A DNA stretch of 45,785 nt. Source: Nemertoderma westbladi. Lineage: Eukaryota; Xenacoelomorpha; Nemertodermatida; Nemertodermatidae. Both the position numbers and the translations under genes were made by a program. The stretch lies in NCBI GenBank assembly GCA_032718475.1, contig JAUCBJ010001820.1, positions 1-45,785 on the forward strand. The letters run 5' to 3'. The notes under the pieces are model-generated. The model saw only the letters and a list, made by a program, of their open reading frames with translations. It ran no database searches and was not told the origin of the DNA. This document shows positions 37,020 through 45,785 of this stretch, piece by piece; positions within the stretch are counted from its first letter, which is position 1; each line of letters starts with the position of its first letter.

Positions 37020-37105
37020 TTAGGGCTCGAACCCGGTACCTATAGGTTTCAAACTTCCTGTTATCTTCAGCCGGGTGTGCGTACTGAGCTACCAGGCCGG
37101 ATAGA
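37020..37105 (-). mobile_element. tRNA-like head (SINE or tRNA pseudogene)
   Basis: On the minus strand: GGCCTGGTAGCTCAGTACGC (A box) and, about 50 bp downstream, CGGGTTCGAGCCCTAAT (B box). The D-arm and T-arm are recognisable, but the anticodon arm is not regular. It may be the head of another SINE whose body runs toward 36890; no second copy exists here to fix the ends. Confidence 0.6.
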
Positions 37106-38019
37106 GAATTCGCTATGGAGGGGGATATCATAATTAGGCCAACAAATCACTCAAAGGAAAATACGTTATTCCCGTGCTCTGCCAGAAATGGCAACCAAAC
37201 CATGCCTCAAAGGGGAGCAGTATCCTATTGTCCTATTACATTATACTTAATTCACCGTCACTCACCCACCTCACAACAATTCATTTATTATTACAATGGG
37301 ACATTATTCTAACCAAGACAATATACTAATGTCAACAGAACAGAACAAGTTACAGTTTTATTTTTGGGAGTAATCAGCTGTTATTTGCGCCCATTTCCCC
37401 ATTGAGAGGGATGAATATTGATTGCGTCGAAAACTCCCCGTGTCCGCTTCAATGTGTAGAAGACTGCAATTAATAAACTACTACAACCCAATATAATACA
37501 TTTTACTTTCATTTTGTCGTCTAATCAATAAATAATCGTCTAAACAAACTACATAACTTCAACATACAATTATAAACTAGGCAACCCCTTAGACTTTTGG
37601 AGATAAATTAAGCTAAAAAAGGAATTTTTAAACATTTTGAAATTCAATTTATTTTCTTTAGATATTAAACATTTGTATTCCAAGATAAGTGGAACATAAT
37701 TAATTATTTTCAAACTATTTAAATAACAGTTCATAAAGTTCAGGGCAATAAGATAATAAATTGCACAAGGGAAGTCATAGATACACAAGGTCATGGAATA
37801 TCTACAATACCGGATCCGCCTTATTGTTAAATATCAATCATCAATGATACTACTTCCTTCATCTTGTACACGGTTCATTCTACAAAATATTTGCCATATT
37901 TTGTCAAATAAAATTATTTGTTCAAAATCCCATTAAACTATATATTTTCTGAAAGCTGGTGACGACAGCTAAGATAGTGGCAAACCTCCCATATAATATT
38001 ACAAGATGTTAAAACCCAC
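37106..38019. other. Unassigned AT-rich stretch
   Basis: Contains the inverted match to 36952-36985 and nothing else I can name. Short open frames have no recognised motif. Confidence 0.45.
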
Positions 38020-38165
38020 TAAAGGCATGTCCCACCCTGTTACCATGTTTTGATGGGGAGGAACAGGCGGGACAAGTCCCACCTGTTACCAAGTTTTTAT
38101 GGGGTACAGACGGGACAAGTCCAACCTGTTACCATGTTTTGATGGCGTACAAGCGGGACAATATA
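38020..38165. repeat. Short tandem repeat, unit about 45 bp, 3 copies
   Basis: TACCATGTTTTGATGGGG, then GCGGGACAAGTCC-like sequence, recurs at 38041, 38087 and 38130. Related words (GTAACAGGCTGG, GTGGGACA) reappear at 38545-38660. Confidence 0.8.
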
Positions 38166-39366
38166 GAAACATGCCTAGATTTCTTTCAAAACAGTAGAGA
38201 GTAGACACGCTTCACGCAGTTGGGGTCTCGCACAAAGTTGAGAGAAGCCCATGGATGTATCCCGATGTATGTACAATTATTGTGTGTATATAAAAAGTAT
38301 TCCCCCTGTTTAAGCTATTCGCAAGCAGGTGCTTCGATATCACAAATCAACTAAGACACTTCACCCAATAGATAGATTTCTGTACACAAGCTTGACTAAA
38401 TAAAATAAATCATTGGATGCGTGTGTCTATACAGAAACAATTGAATGGGAATAAAGTATGATGTTTGAATAGTTGTATGTATGATTACATTCTAAATGAA
38501 TGTAATGTTATAATTGCCTAATGGGTAGCATGTGATATGTAACAAGGGTAACAGGCTTGTTGATCAGCCTTGTCATCATTATATAGCTGTCTCAGTGGGA
38601 TAACCAGCAAGTTACAGAGTGGGACAGGTAACAGGCTGGTAACAAGTGGGTGGGACATAAAAATACGGTTATTGATTATTAACCAATATTAATAATGGAT
38701 GTCACATTATATATCAATAGAAAGACCTTGATTGTCTCAAACTATGACAGTCCATCTATACTGCCGTCGTAGGGCAGAATACCCTATCTCAAAATTTTTG
38801 AAATTTATTATTATTCACACCGAATGAAACCAAGAAATACCATGGTTTATATGTAAGAAAGTCATATTTTGCGAGTTTAAAACACCCTATGCTTGTTCCT
38901 CAGCCCGGTCATATAATACTTGTCAGTTTAATTTTGTAACAGGCGGGAAATTTTGGGTAATTCTCGCTGATTTCAAGGTATTAAAAGTGGTGTATTCCGA
39001 GAAAACTCCGTAATGGATTAACCAGTTAATTAATTATTGAAGGTTACAATACAATATGCCTCATGGGACATATATTAACAACTTCCTCACTGAATTACTT
39101 TGTCTCACCAGTAGTGCTCAGTCTGTAGTTGTTTGACGATTGAAACGATTGAAACTTAATCATATTTATTTTACATTTATACTGCGTTTCTTGTGGTATA
39201 TAACACTATGGCCTTGTCGATAGACCTGGAAGCCATCGTGGTCGACAAACGACTGCTACTTCTTTACCTTTCTTAATCGCATTTTAGCGATTTTTTTGAC
39301 ATTACAGGTTAATTTTGGTTATTTTTTGTTGTAGGAGAAAAACATTTTAACTGTCCTTGAGGACAG
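38166..39366. other. Unassigned AT-rich stretch
   Basis: No coding or RNA feature seen. At the right edge, 39345-39371 can form an 11-bp hairpin (TTTAACTGTCC, TTGA, GGACAGTTAAA) that overlaps the LINE target-site repeat. Confidence 0.45.
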
Positions 39367-39378
39367 TTAAATTCTCTA
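39367..39378. repeat. 12-bp target-site duplication, left
   Basis: TTAAATTCTCTA here and again, exactly, at 40551-40562. The pair flanks the LINE. Confidence 0.85.
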
Positions 39379-40550
39379 CTACTACTAGGTCGAGCGAACT
39401 CGGACAGTGGAAATGAGATCCTTCCAGGCTTCCCGATTCTCCATAGTTGTCGCAATTTCGTTTCTCCCAAGTTCAGTATCCCTTTCAAGTTGATCTATAT
39501 ATGTTATGGCCGGTCGTCCACGACTACGCTTTCCATGAGTTGGTTGCCAGAGAAGTAGATCTGGTATGACCTCGTCTTTACTTCGCCAGCAGTGCCCATT
39601 GAATCTTAATCTGCGTTCACGGAGGGTGGTTGATACAGGTGGTATTGTACCATAAAGCTCGGCGTTTGTCATGTGTTGTCTCCAGCTGATGTTTAGGGCT
39701 GCCCTTAGTAGTCTTGTGTAGCAACCATCAATTCGTTGTTCAAGTGATTTAGTCAGTGTCCAGGTCTCACTCCCGTATAAAAATACACTTTCCACTGTGG
39801 CTCGAAAGAACTTAGTCTTCAGGTGCCTGGAGAGATCTGATTTCCAGATGGTATCCATTTTTGATAGAGCTGCCCAAGCTTTGCTTTCCTAACTTCTATG
39901 TCCTTTTTGCTACTCTCTATCCATGATCCAAGGTACTGGAAGTCATCAACCTTCCTTAGTTGATTATTATCAATGGTTGTCAAGTTTCCATCAACATTAA
40001 AGGTCATGAATTCGGTCTTTGTAGCATTTATATGCAATCCAACCTCCTTAGCAGCCCTCTCCACTTTATTTAGTAGAAGCTGTGCATCTGCTAGGGTATT
40101 AGAGAGCAGGGCGATGTCATCCGCAAAGTCGGTGTCTGTGACTGTAGTTGCCGGATATCTACTACTTCTGCGTTCTTGAAGTGTGAATCCCAGATCTTCA
40201 CCCTTTGTGGCCGTCCTCATTGCGTAATCCAGCACAATTACAAATAGTAATGGTGCTAATGTGTCACCTTGTAGTACGCCAGCTAGGATTGAGAAAACCT
40301 CAGTTTCACCATCTGGTGAGAGTACATGCGCTTCTGTGTCACAATATAACAATCCAATGCCAGCAACAATTACTTCTGGTATTCCATAAGCTCTTAGGAT
40401 TTCAAGCATTTTACCTCTATGGATGGAGTCGAATGCCTTCTTGAAGTCCACAAAAGTCATGACAGCGGGGAGATTCTTTGACTTAATTCCTTCAATCAGT
40501 CTCCGTAGTGCAAGTATCTGAGCTATTGTTGATCCCTGATTATCCCCTGA
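39379..40550 (-). mobile_element. 5'-truncated LINE with perfect target-site duplication
   Basis: Antisense-strand LINE fragment; its 3' end is a TAG repeat (CTAGTAGTAGTA on the minus strand) directly against the duplicated target. Recognisable coding starts at about 40534 (STIAQILALRRLIEG). The outer 16 bp at 40535-40550 do not match the related copy at 45481 and repeat the word CCCTGATTA, suggesting filler made during integration. It belongs to a different family from the intron 3 LINE, though both end in TAG repeats. Confidence 0.92.
39385..40534 (-). pseudogene. LINE reverse transcriptase fragment with one frameshift
   Basis: The 5' part encodes TFVDFKKAFDSIHRGKML (motif A, catalytic Asp), GVLQGDTLAPLLFVIVLDYA and TDTDFADDIALLS (motif C), then FQYLGSWIESSKKDIEVRK. 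Near 39880 one A is missing from the KAKAW codons, so the frame moves. The second frame, from 39858, continues MDTIWKSDLSRHL, LYGSETWTLTKSLEQRIDG, NAELYGTIPP and FNGHCWRSKDEVIP to the TAG at 39385. Apart from this single frameshift there are no stops, so the copy is young or recently inactivated. Domain order is RT then C-terminal domain; the endonuclease and the first RT blocks are lost. Confidence 0.93.
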
Positions 40551-40562
40551 TTAAATTCTCTA
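40551..40562. repeat. 12-bp target-site duplication, right
   Basis: Identical to 39367-39378. The word TTCTCTA continues to repeat to 40585. Confidence 0.85.
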
Positions 40563-40570
40563 ATTCTCTA

Positions 40571-40576
40571 TTTATT
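40571..40576 (-). promoter_or_regulatory. Possible distal poly(A) signal for DCAF13
   Basis: AATAAA on the minus strand, the first I see downstream of the DCAF13 stop. It would put about 1.5 kb of GC-rich satellite in the 3' untranslated region. A non-canonical signal inside or before the array is equally possible. Confidence 0.3.
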
Positions 40577-40726
40577 CTCTAATTCCTCTATTTTTTTGCA
40601 CTTTACCATGTGAGATTGCACAAATTAGTGCCAAACTTATTAACTTTTGAAAATTTGTAACCAATTTGTCAAATGTTTTGTAGAATGAACCTTACCAATT
40701 CACACCAGTCGAGTCGCTACTCCAAC

Positions 40727-42140
40727 ATTCCCTCCACGGTTCCCTCCCGCTACTCCACCACTCCCACCCGCTACTCCACCACTCCCTCCCGCTACTCCAC
40801 CACTCCCACCCGCTACTCCACCACTCCCTCCCGCTACTCCACCACTCCCTCCCGCTACTCCACCACTCCCACCCGCTACTCCACCACTCCCACCCGCTAC
40901 TCCACCACTCCCTCCCGCTACTCCACCACTCCCTCCCGCTACTCCACCACTTCCTCCTGCTACTCAACCACTCCCTCCACGGTTCCCTCCCGCTACTCCA
41001 CCACTCCCTCCCGCTACTCCACCACTCCCTCCCGCTACTCCACCACTCCCACCCGCTACTCCACCACTCCCACCCGCTACTCCACCACTCCCTCCCGCTA
41101 CTCCACCACTCCCTCCCGCTACTCCACCACTTCCTCCTGCTACTCAACCACTCCCTCCACGGTTCCCTCCCGCTACTCCACCACTCCCACCCGCTACTCC
41201 ACCACTCCCTCCCGCTACTCCACCACTCCCTCCCGCTACTCCACCACTCCCTCCTGCTACTCAACCACTCCCTCCACGGTTCCCTCCCGCTACTCCACCA
41301 CTCCCACCCGCTACTCCACCACTCCCTCCCGCTACTCCACCACTCCCTCCCGCTACTCCACCACTCCCTCCCGCTACTCCACCACTCCCACCCGCTACTC
41401 CACCACTCCCACCCGCTACTCCACCACTCCCTCCCGCTACTCCACCACTCCCTCCCGCTACTCCACCACTCCCTCCTGCTACTCAACCACTCCCTCCACG
41501 GTTCCCTCCCGCTACTCCACCACTCCCACCCGCTACTCCACCACTCCCACCCGCTACTCCACCACTCCCTCCCGCTACTCCACCACTCCCTCCCGCTACT
41601 CCACCACTCCCACCCGCTACTCCACCACTCCCACCCGCTACTCCACCACTCCCTCCCGCTACTCCACCACTCCCTCCCGCTACTCCACCACTTCCTCCTG
41701 CTACTCAACCACTCCCTCCACGGTTCCCTCCCGCTACTCCACCACTCCCTCCCGCTACTCCACCACTCCCTCCCGCTACTCCACCACTCCCACCCGCTAC
41801 TCCACCACTCCCACCCGCTACTCCACCACTCCCTCCCGCTACTCCACCACTCCCTCCCGCTACTCCACCACTTCCTCCTGCTACTCAACCACTCCCTCCA
41901 CGGTTCCCTCCCGCTACTCCACCACTCCCACCCGCTACTCCACCACTCCCTCCCGCTACTCCACCACTCCCTCCCGCTACTCCACCACTCCCTCCTGCTA
42001 CTCAACCACTCCCTCCACGGTTCCCTCCCGCTACTCCACCACTCCCACCCGCTACTCCACCACTCCCTCCCGCTACTCCACCACCCCCCCCCCCGCTACT
42101 CCACCACTCCCTCCTGCTACTCAACCACTCCCTCCACGGT
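40727..42140. repeat. 21-bp array merging with the DCAF13 3' end
   Basis: Unit ACTCCCTCCCGCTACTCCAC plus C, 21 bp, with CTCCC or CACCC alternatives. A longer variant, CTACTCAACCACTCCCTCCA followed by CGGTTCCCTCCC, recurs at roughly 40974, 41154, 41270, 41493, 41715, 41895, 42012 and 42131, with related sequence at 40731. Intervals are about 180, 117 and 222 bp in a recurring order. The last occurrence encodes, on the minus strand, the final codons and TAG stop of DCAF13. Frames on both strands (TPSRYST and WWSSGRE types) are artefacts. A pure C run interrupts the array at about 42082-42096. Confidence 0.97.
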
Positions 42141-43463
42141 TCCCTCCCGCTCCGGTTTACTTGGCCGACTCCCCGGCCGACTATGCTTCCTCCTGCGATC
42201 CTCCTTCCTCCGTTGCGCCGCTCCGATATCCCGGAGCTCCCGACCCGCCCAGTAAACCGACTTCGGGACGTGGCGATGTCGGGCGATCCGTCGGATCTCC
42301 GGATGGTGTCTGAATCGCTCCCGCAACGCCGCACTGTACCGCAACGCGCGCTGCTCCCGGTAACTAGTAGCCCCGAGTTTCTCGGACCGTTCTGCCTTCC
42401 AAATACGGATGTTCATCTCGTCGGATGCGGAATAAATGAACTTATTATCCCCGGACCACCTAACCGCGGACACCAACTGCATCCGCTTAGTGTGGTAAAC
42501 CTCGCGACTAAAGCGCTGGTCCCACCCGAATATTCGTACGGTTTTATCGTAACCGCCGGAAACGAATTCCCTACCAGTCGGCGCGAAATCAACGTCGATT
42601 ACCGCGGAGACGTGATCCTTGTGGAGCTGCACGGGGGAGTCGAGACGACGGCAGTCGAACGAGTAGAGGTTGTAATCCTCGTTGGCTACCACGAACACGA
42701 ATGGTTCCATAGGGTTCCAACTCAACGCGTTGCTCTTCATCTTAAGGATGAGTTTACGAAGAGGGACTTTTCCTCGCGCGTCGTAAAGCGCGACGCTGCG
42801 ATCGGAGCCGAGACTGGCGAGTAGATGAACCTCGGAAGGGTTGAACTTGACGGCGTGTACAGAATCGGCGCCCCATTGGAAACTGCGAACTGAGTTTGAG
42901 CGATTCGAGTCCCATATATCAACACAATGGCCTCCGGTTGCGAATAAACTCTGTTCATAGTGGTGGTCCAGCCCCATGAAAGGAGACTTCCCGAGGATCG
43001 TATTCAAAGTCTCGATACTAGAGTCCATAGTGTCGAAATCCTCGGTTAATTTCCATAAACGTATTGATTTATCGTTGCCTGTGGATACGAGAAGATCTGG
43101 GTTCACGTTGCTCACCGCTAACCCGGATACGTGTCCTGTGTGAGCGGCGACGGTTGCTAGACAACGGCGACCCGGTACGGACCATCGCCGGATCTCGCCG
43201 TCAGCCGAGCCGCTGTACAGAGCGCTCAGCGACCGCGGGTGTTTCGCCAGGAGGTTTATTGAGTCGCGATGGCCGTCCAAAGATCCTACGAAGGGTTTCG
43301 CTAGGATCGCCTCGAGTTTCGTGGCGTTTAGCGCTCTAGTGTACTCGCGACCCACCTCGAACGGGTGCTGTGATGGGTCGTAATTCCGGGGTAGTTTGTG
43401 CAGGTCCAACTTCGTTTCGCGCAGATAATGATCCGGGTTACGGGAAATTACTTTTACTTTCAT
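42117..43463 (-). CDS. DCAF13: DDB1- and CUL4-associated factor 13 (WD-repeat Sof1-like), intronless
   Basis: A 448-residue protein, close to human DCAF13 (445), starting MKVKVISRNPDHYLRETKLD at an ATG that matches the family start. WD-type blades run from about residue 62 (LDGHRDSINLLAKHP, DGEIRRWS) through NDKSIRLWKL, CVDIWDSNRSN, SDRSVALYDARG, NEDYNLYSFDCR and YDKTVRIFGWD to DEMNIRIWKAE. The C-terminal Sof1-like domain follows (SREVYHTKRMQ, IARHRHVPKSVYWA, RRRKHSRPGS). Known family role: nucleolar small-subunit processome factor for 18S rRNA maturation, and substrate receptor for CUL4-DDB1 ubiquitin ligase. It is one uninterrupted, CpG-rich exon, unlike its AT-rich surroundings. It could be the native gene without introns or an old retrocopy; nothing in the frame is broken. 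The last residues (EGTVEGVVE) lie in the first units of the adjacent array. Confidence 0.97.
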   Translation of the reverse strand: MKVKVISRNPDHYLRETKLDLHKLPRNYDPSQHPFEVGREYTRALNATKLEAILAKPFVGSLDGHRDSINLLAKHPRSLSALYSGSADGEIRRWSVPGRRCLATVAAHTGHVSGLAVSNVNPDLLVSTGNDKSIRLWKLTEDFDTMDSSIETLNTILGKSPFMGLDHHYEQSLFATGGHCVDIWDSNRSNSVRSFQWGADSVHAVKFNPSEVHLLASLGSDRSVALYDARGKVPLRKLILKMKSNALSWNPMEPFVFVVANEDYNLYSFDCRRLDSPVQLHKDHVSAVIDVDFAPTGREFVSGGYDKTVRIFGWDQRFSREVYHTKRMQLVSAVRWSGDNKFIYSASDEMNIRIWKAERSEKLGATSYREQRALRYSAALRERFRHHPEIRRIARHRHVPKSVYWAGRELRDIGAAQRRKEDRRRKHSRPGSRPSKPEREGTVEGVVE

Positions 43464-43667
43464 GGTTGTCTGGTTACGCAGTATCTAGCTGTCTAGTAAT
43501 GTCGGCTCTGATCAAGCAAGCGTGAAGCGTTAACAGCAGGATGGCTAAAACCTACGGTAATTAAAAAAAGCAAAATTATAAAACATAATAAATCGGCGAT
43601 TGCGGTCTGGATTCCGATTATTCCAAGTATAACTTAATGAATAGTTAATTAGAATTAATACATTCTT
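43464..43667. other. DCAF13 upstream region
   Basis: Probable 5' untranslated and promoter region for the minus-strand gene. No TATA box that I trust. The sequence turns AT-rich about 100 bp upstream of the ATG. Confidence 0.4.
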
Positions 43668-44028
43668 GACGGTCCGACGAATCTGTACAAAAAGTACAAA
43701 ATAGTACAATATAGAACAAAAGAGTACAATAAAGTGCAAAAATAGTAGGGCCTACAACTGTACAAAAGAGTGCAAAAATAGTACAAAAGAGTACAAACGA
43801 GTGAGAAACGCATACAAAACGTGTATACCAGTGTAGTCCACACTCCACACTACACTACACTTGTATATAAATAAAATCAATTGTAAGCAAATGCAACGGG
43901 ACCGAAATATGCGCCGCTACAGTGTCAATCACTAGCGGCAAGCGGCCTTGGTTCTGTGGTCAGTATGAAATGATTGACAGAACTTTGCTGTTTGATTCAT
44001 GTAGATTTTGACTGGCTTACAAGTAGAA
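43668..44028. repeat. Local duplication, copy A
   Basis: Begins GACGGTCCGACGAATCTGTAC, continues through a GTACAAAA-rich stretch (many AAAGAGTACAAA words) and GCAACGGGACCGAAATATGC, and ends GATTTTGACTGGCTTAC. It matches 44637-44881 plus 45394-45480, in the same orientation. Confidence 0.88.
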
Positions 44029-44257
44029 ATAGGCTACAGTTCGTATAATACAATATAATGCAATAGCTGAATAGGGCCTACTATGCAGTGGGTAGATAAA
44101 ACTCCTATAACCAGATAACTGAGACTCAAAATTTAGGTCATAGTCTTAAAGTAGCCCAAGCCCATATACTGAAGGATAGACTGTATGCTACTGTACATTA
44201 TGTAGGCTATGTATGTCTGTATTTTTTTTTGTATTTTTGTTTGTCTGTATCTTTTGT
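44029..44257. other. Unassigned spacer
   Basis: AT-rich, with a T9 run near 44223 and TGTCTGTAT words. Nothing recognised. Confidence 0.4.
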
Positions 44258-44540
44258 ACAAAGGGTTCCATCTTGGAGTAGTGGTTGCATTGAATTCACA
44301 TCTCCTGTAGGTCGTGAGTTCGATCCTCACATGGGCCAGGGCAGCTTTCGTTTCGGCACGAATGCTTTAAAGGGACCAGCCAGGGCGCATCTCTGCCTTG
44401 CATCCTTAAGTGGTAGCTAAATGAGTACTGGAGTTTCCTCTGGGGAGTAAAGTTCTGGGGGGACCGCACTGGAAATAAGTCGTCAGACTTTGTGCGTAAT
44501 CCCTGGCCTAGCGGCCGAAGAAAATTTACTTTTTTACTTT
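44258..44540 (+). mobile_element. tRNA-derived SINE, copy 2
   Basis: Nearly identical to 34979-35261, with a handful of base differences. Head TTGGAGTAGTGGTTGC and B-box GAGTTCGATCCTC, shared body, and tail TTTACTTTTTTACTTTACC. It lies between the two copies of the local duplication. Confidence 0.93.
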
Positions 44541-44590
44541 ACCTTTTTTTACTTTATGTACGCCTCTATCTGCGTTTCTCACTCACGTTT

Positions 44591-44750
44591 CTCACTCGTT
44601 TGTACTCGTTTGTACTATTTTTGCACTCTTTTGTAAGACGGTCCGACGAATCTGTACAAAAAAGTACAAAATAGTACAAAAGAGTACAATAAAGTACAAA
44701 AATAGTACAAAAGAGTGTAAAAATAGTACAAAAGAGTACAAACGAGTGAG
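44591..44750. repeat. Inverted repeat, 44-bp arms
   Basis: 44591-44634 is the reverse complement of 44707-44750 with two mismatches (core ACAAAAGAGTG and AAATAGTACAAA), separated by 72 bp. The right arm belongs to duplication copy B. The left arm lies between SINE copy 2 and the start of copy B, so it looks like an inverted fragment of the same GTACAAA repeat. Confidence 0.88.
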
Positions 44751-45480
44751 AAAGGCATACAAAACATGTACACCAGTGTAGTCTACACTACAGCACTACA
44801 CTACATGCACTTGTATATAAATATAATTAATTGTAAGCAAATGCAACGGGACCGAAATACAGAAATATGCGCTGCTACAGTGTTCAGCGACTCAAAACAC
44901 ATCTTTTTGAAATTGCATATAATTAAACTCCAAAACATGAACTCTCTAATTATTTTATTCCAACTCTAGATATTCAATCAACTCTCCAAAAACTGTAAAC
45001 TTCTTTTAATTTGTTCTTCATGCGTTTTTTAGTGTTTGTGTTCATTTTATTACCCCATCGCTCGTTTTTATTGTTTCAGTACGTCCGTCAACTACACTTT
45101 TTAACTATGCTAATTAATTTTTTTATTACATATTTTTTACTGTACGTTTCATTTACGGCGAGTATATATATCAATTTGTACTGTATGTACCACTTTTTAA
45201 CGATTGTAATAACTTTTAGTCATCTCGAACTGCACGTTTTATCGTTAGTGACGACTATAATTTTTTAATTTCTGTACTACTTGCACTGCTAGTTTTAATG
45301 TTATATTGCTTGTGACGTAAGCGCCTTAGCATACTTCTATTGTTGTAAATTCGGCGCTATACAAATGCATCATCATTATTATTATTATTATTATCACTAG
45401 CGGCCTTGGTTCTATGGTCAGTATGAAATGATTGACAGAACTTTGATTCATGTAGATTTTGACTGGCTTACTACAAGTAG
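44637..45480. repeat. Local duplication, copy B, interrupted
   Basis: Matches copy A at 44637-44881 and again at 45394-45480. The 44882-45393 segment between the two parts has no counterpart in copy A and is a retroelement insertion. The match breaks off at 45480, where a LINE begins. Confidence 0.87.
44882..45393 (+). mobile_element. 3' end of another non-LTR element, (TTA)n tail
   Basis: Starts with a short coding remnant VQRLKTHLFEIAYN and TAA; LKTHLF followed by a small hydrophobic end is, as I recall, typical of CR1/L2-like ORF2 C-termini. About 460 bp of AT-rich 3' untranslated sequence follows, ending TTGTAAATTCGGCGCTATAC, then ATCATTATTATTATTATT. Precisely absent from copy A of the duplication, so it is an insertion. 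The clade is inferred. Confidence 0.75.
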
Positions 45481-45785
45481 CACATAGAGAAACTACTGCG
45501 TAAGAGCCAAAACGGATTTCGACCAAGTAGATCAACAATAGCTCAGATACTTGCACTACGGAGACTGATTGAAGGAATTAAGTCAAAGAATCTCCCCGCA
45601 GTCATGACTTTTGTGGACTTCAAGAAGGCATTCGACTCCATCCATAGAGGTAAAATGCTTGAAATCCTAAGAGCTTATGGAATACCAGAAGTAATTGTTG
45701 CTGGCATTGGATTGTTATACAGTATTGTGACACAGAAGCGCAGGTACTCTCACCAGATGGTGAAACTGAGTTTTTCTCAATCCTG
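45481..45785 (+). pseudogene. LINE reverse transcriptase fragment, runs off the window
   Basis: Encodes HIEKLLRKSQNGFRPSRST and then AQILALRRLIEGIKSKNLPA, VMTFVDFKKAFDSIHRGKML and EILRAYGIPEVIVAGIG. It overlaps and nearly matches the copy at 39385-40534, and extends further 5'. A five-base insertion (CAGTA) near 45720 breaks the frame, so this copy is also defective. It is 5'-truncated at the end of duplication copy B. Confidence 0.92.

Noticed and set aside
40673-42334. Proline/Ser/Thr-rich (plus) and Trp/Ser-rich (minus) frames beside DCAF13
   Set aside because: They are readings of the 21-bp array, and one continues antisense into DCAF13. No signal peptide or domain is visible.

Overview
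This is an invertebrate-like animal genome window. It has spliced genes with GT-AG introns, non-LTR (LINE) retrotransposons, tRNA-derived SINEs, AT-rich non-coding DNA and no operons. I cannot name the species. By my estimate about half of the window is simple tandem (minisatellite) arrays with different unit lengths. Most long open frames here are artefacts of those arrays.

Layout: 1-5122 is a 49-bp array already running at the window edge. 5123-9469 is AT-rich DNA with 26-, 21-, 21- and 30-bp arrays and a LINE 3' stub. 9470-28440 (+) carries seven coding exons of an acid-sphingomyelinase-like phosphodiesterase of the SMPDL3 type. Only the 5' signal-peptide exon(s) are not found. Four of its six introns contain their own minisatellite (22, 31, 23 and 33 bp). 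Intron 1 also holds a 176-bp element with perfect 37-bp inverted ends around a tRNA-like core, and intron 3 holds an antisense 5'-truncated LINE. 28441-29430 is the gene's downstream flank with polyadenylation signals. 29431-36481 is a 46-bp array split by a SINE. 36482-39366 is mostly unassigned DNA with a tRNA-like head. 39379-40550 is a second, frameshifted LINE with a perfect 12-bp target-site duplication. 40727-42140 is a 21-bp array that merges with the 3' end of an intronless DCAF13/Sof1 gene (42117-43463, minus). 43668-45480 is a local duplication holding a second copy of the SINE and a nested LINE 3' end. 45481-45785 is a third LINE copy that leaves the window.

The most interesting observation is that three unrelated minisatellites start exactly on gene-processing signals. 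The 22-bp array in intron 1 is a tandem multiplication of the exon's 5' splice donor. The 31-bp array in intron 2 is a tandem multiplication of the 3' splice acceptor plus the first exon codons. The 21-bp array beside DCAF13 contains copies of the gene's last codons and stop codon. This suggests either a mechanism by which minisatellites are born at exon borders, or tolerated arrays of dozens of decoy splice sites. In addition, the SMPDL3-like protein has GSRD where active family members have GNHD, so it may be a pseudo-enzyme although its frame and splice sites are intact.
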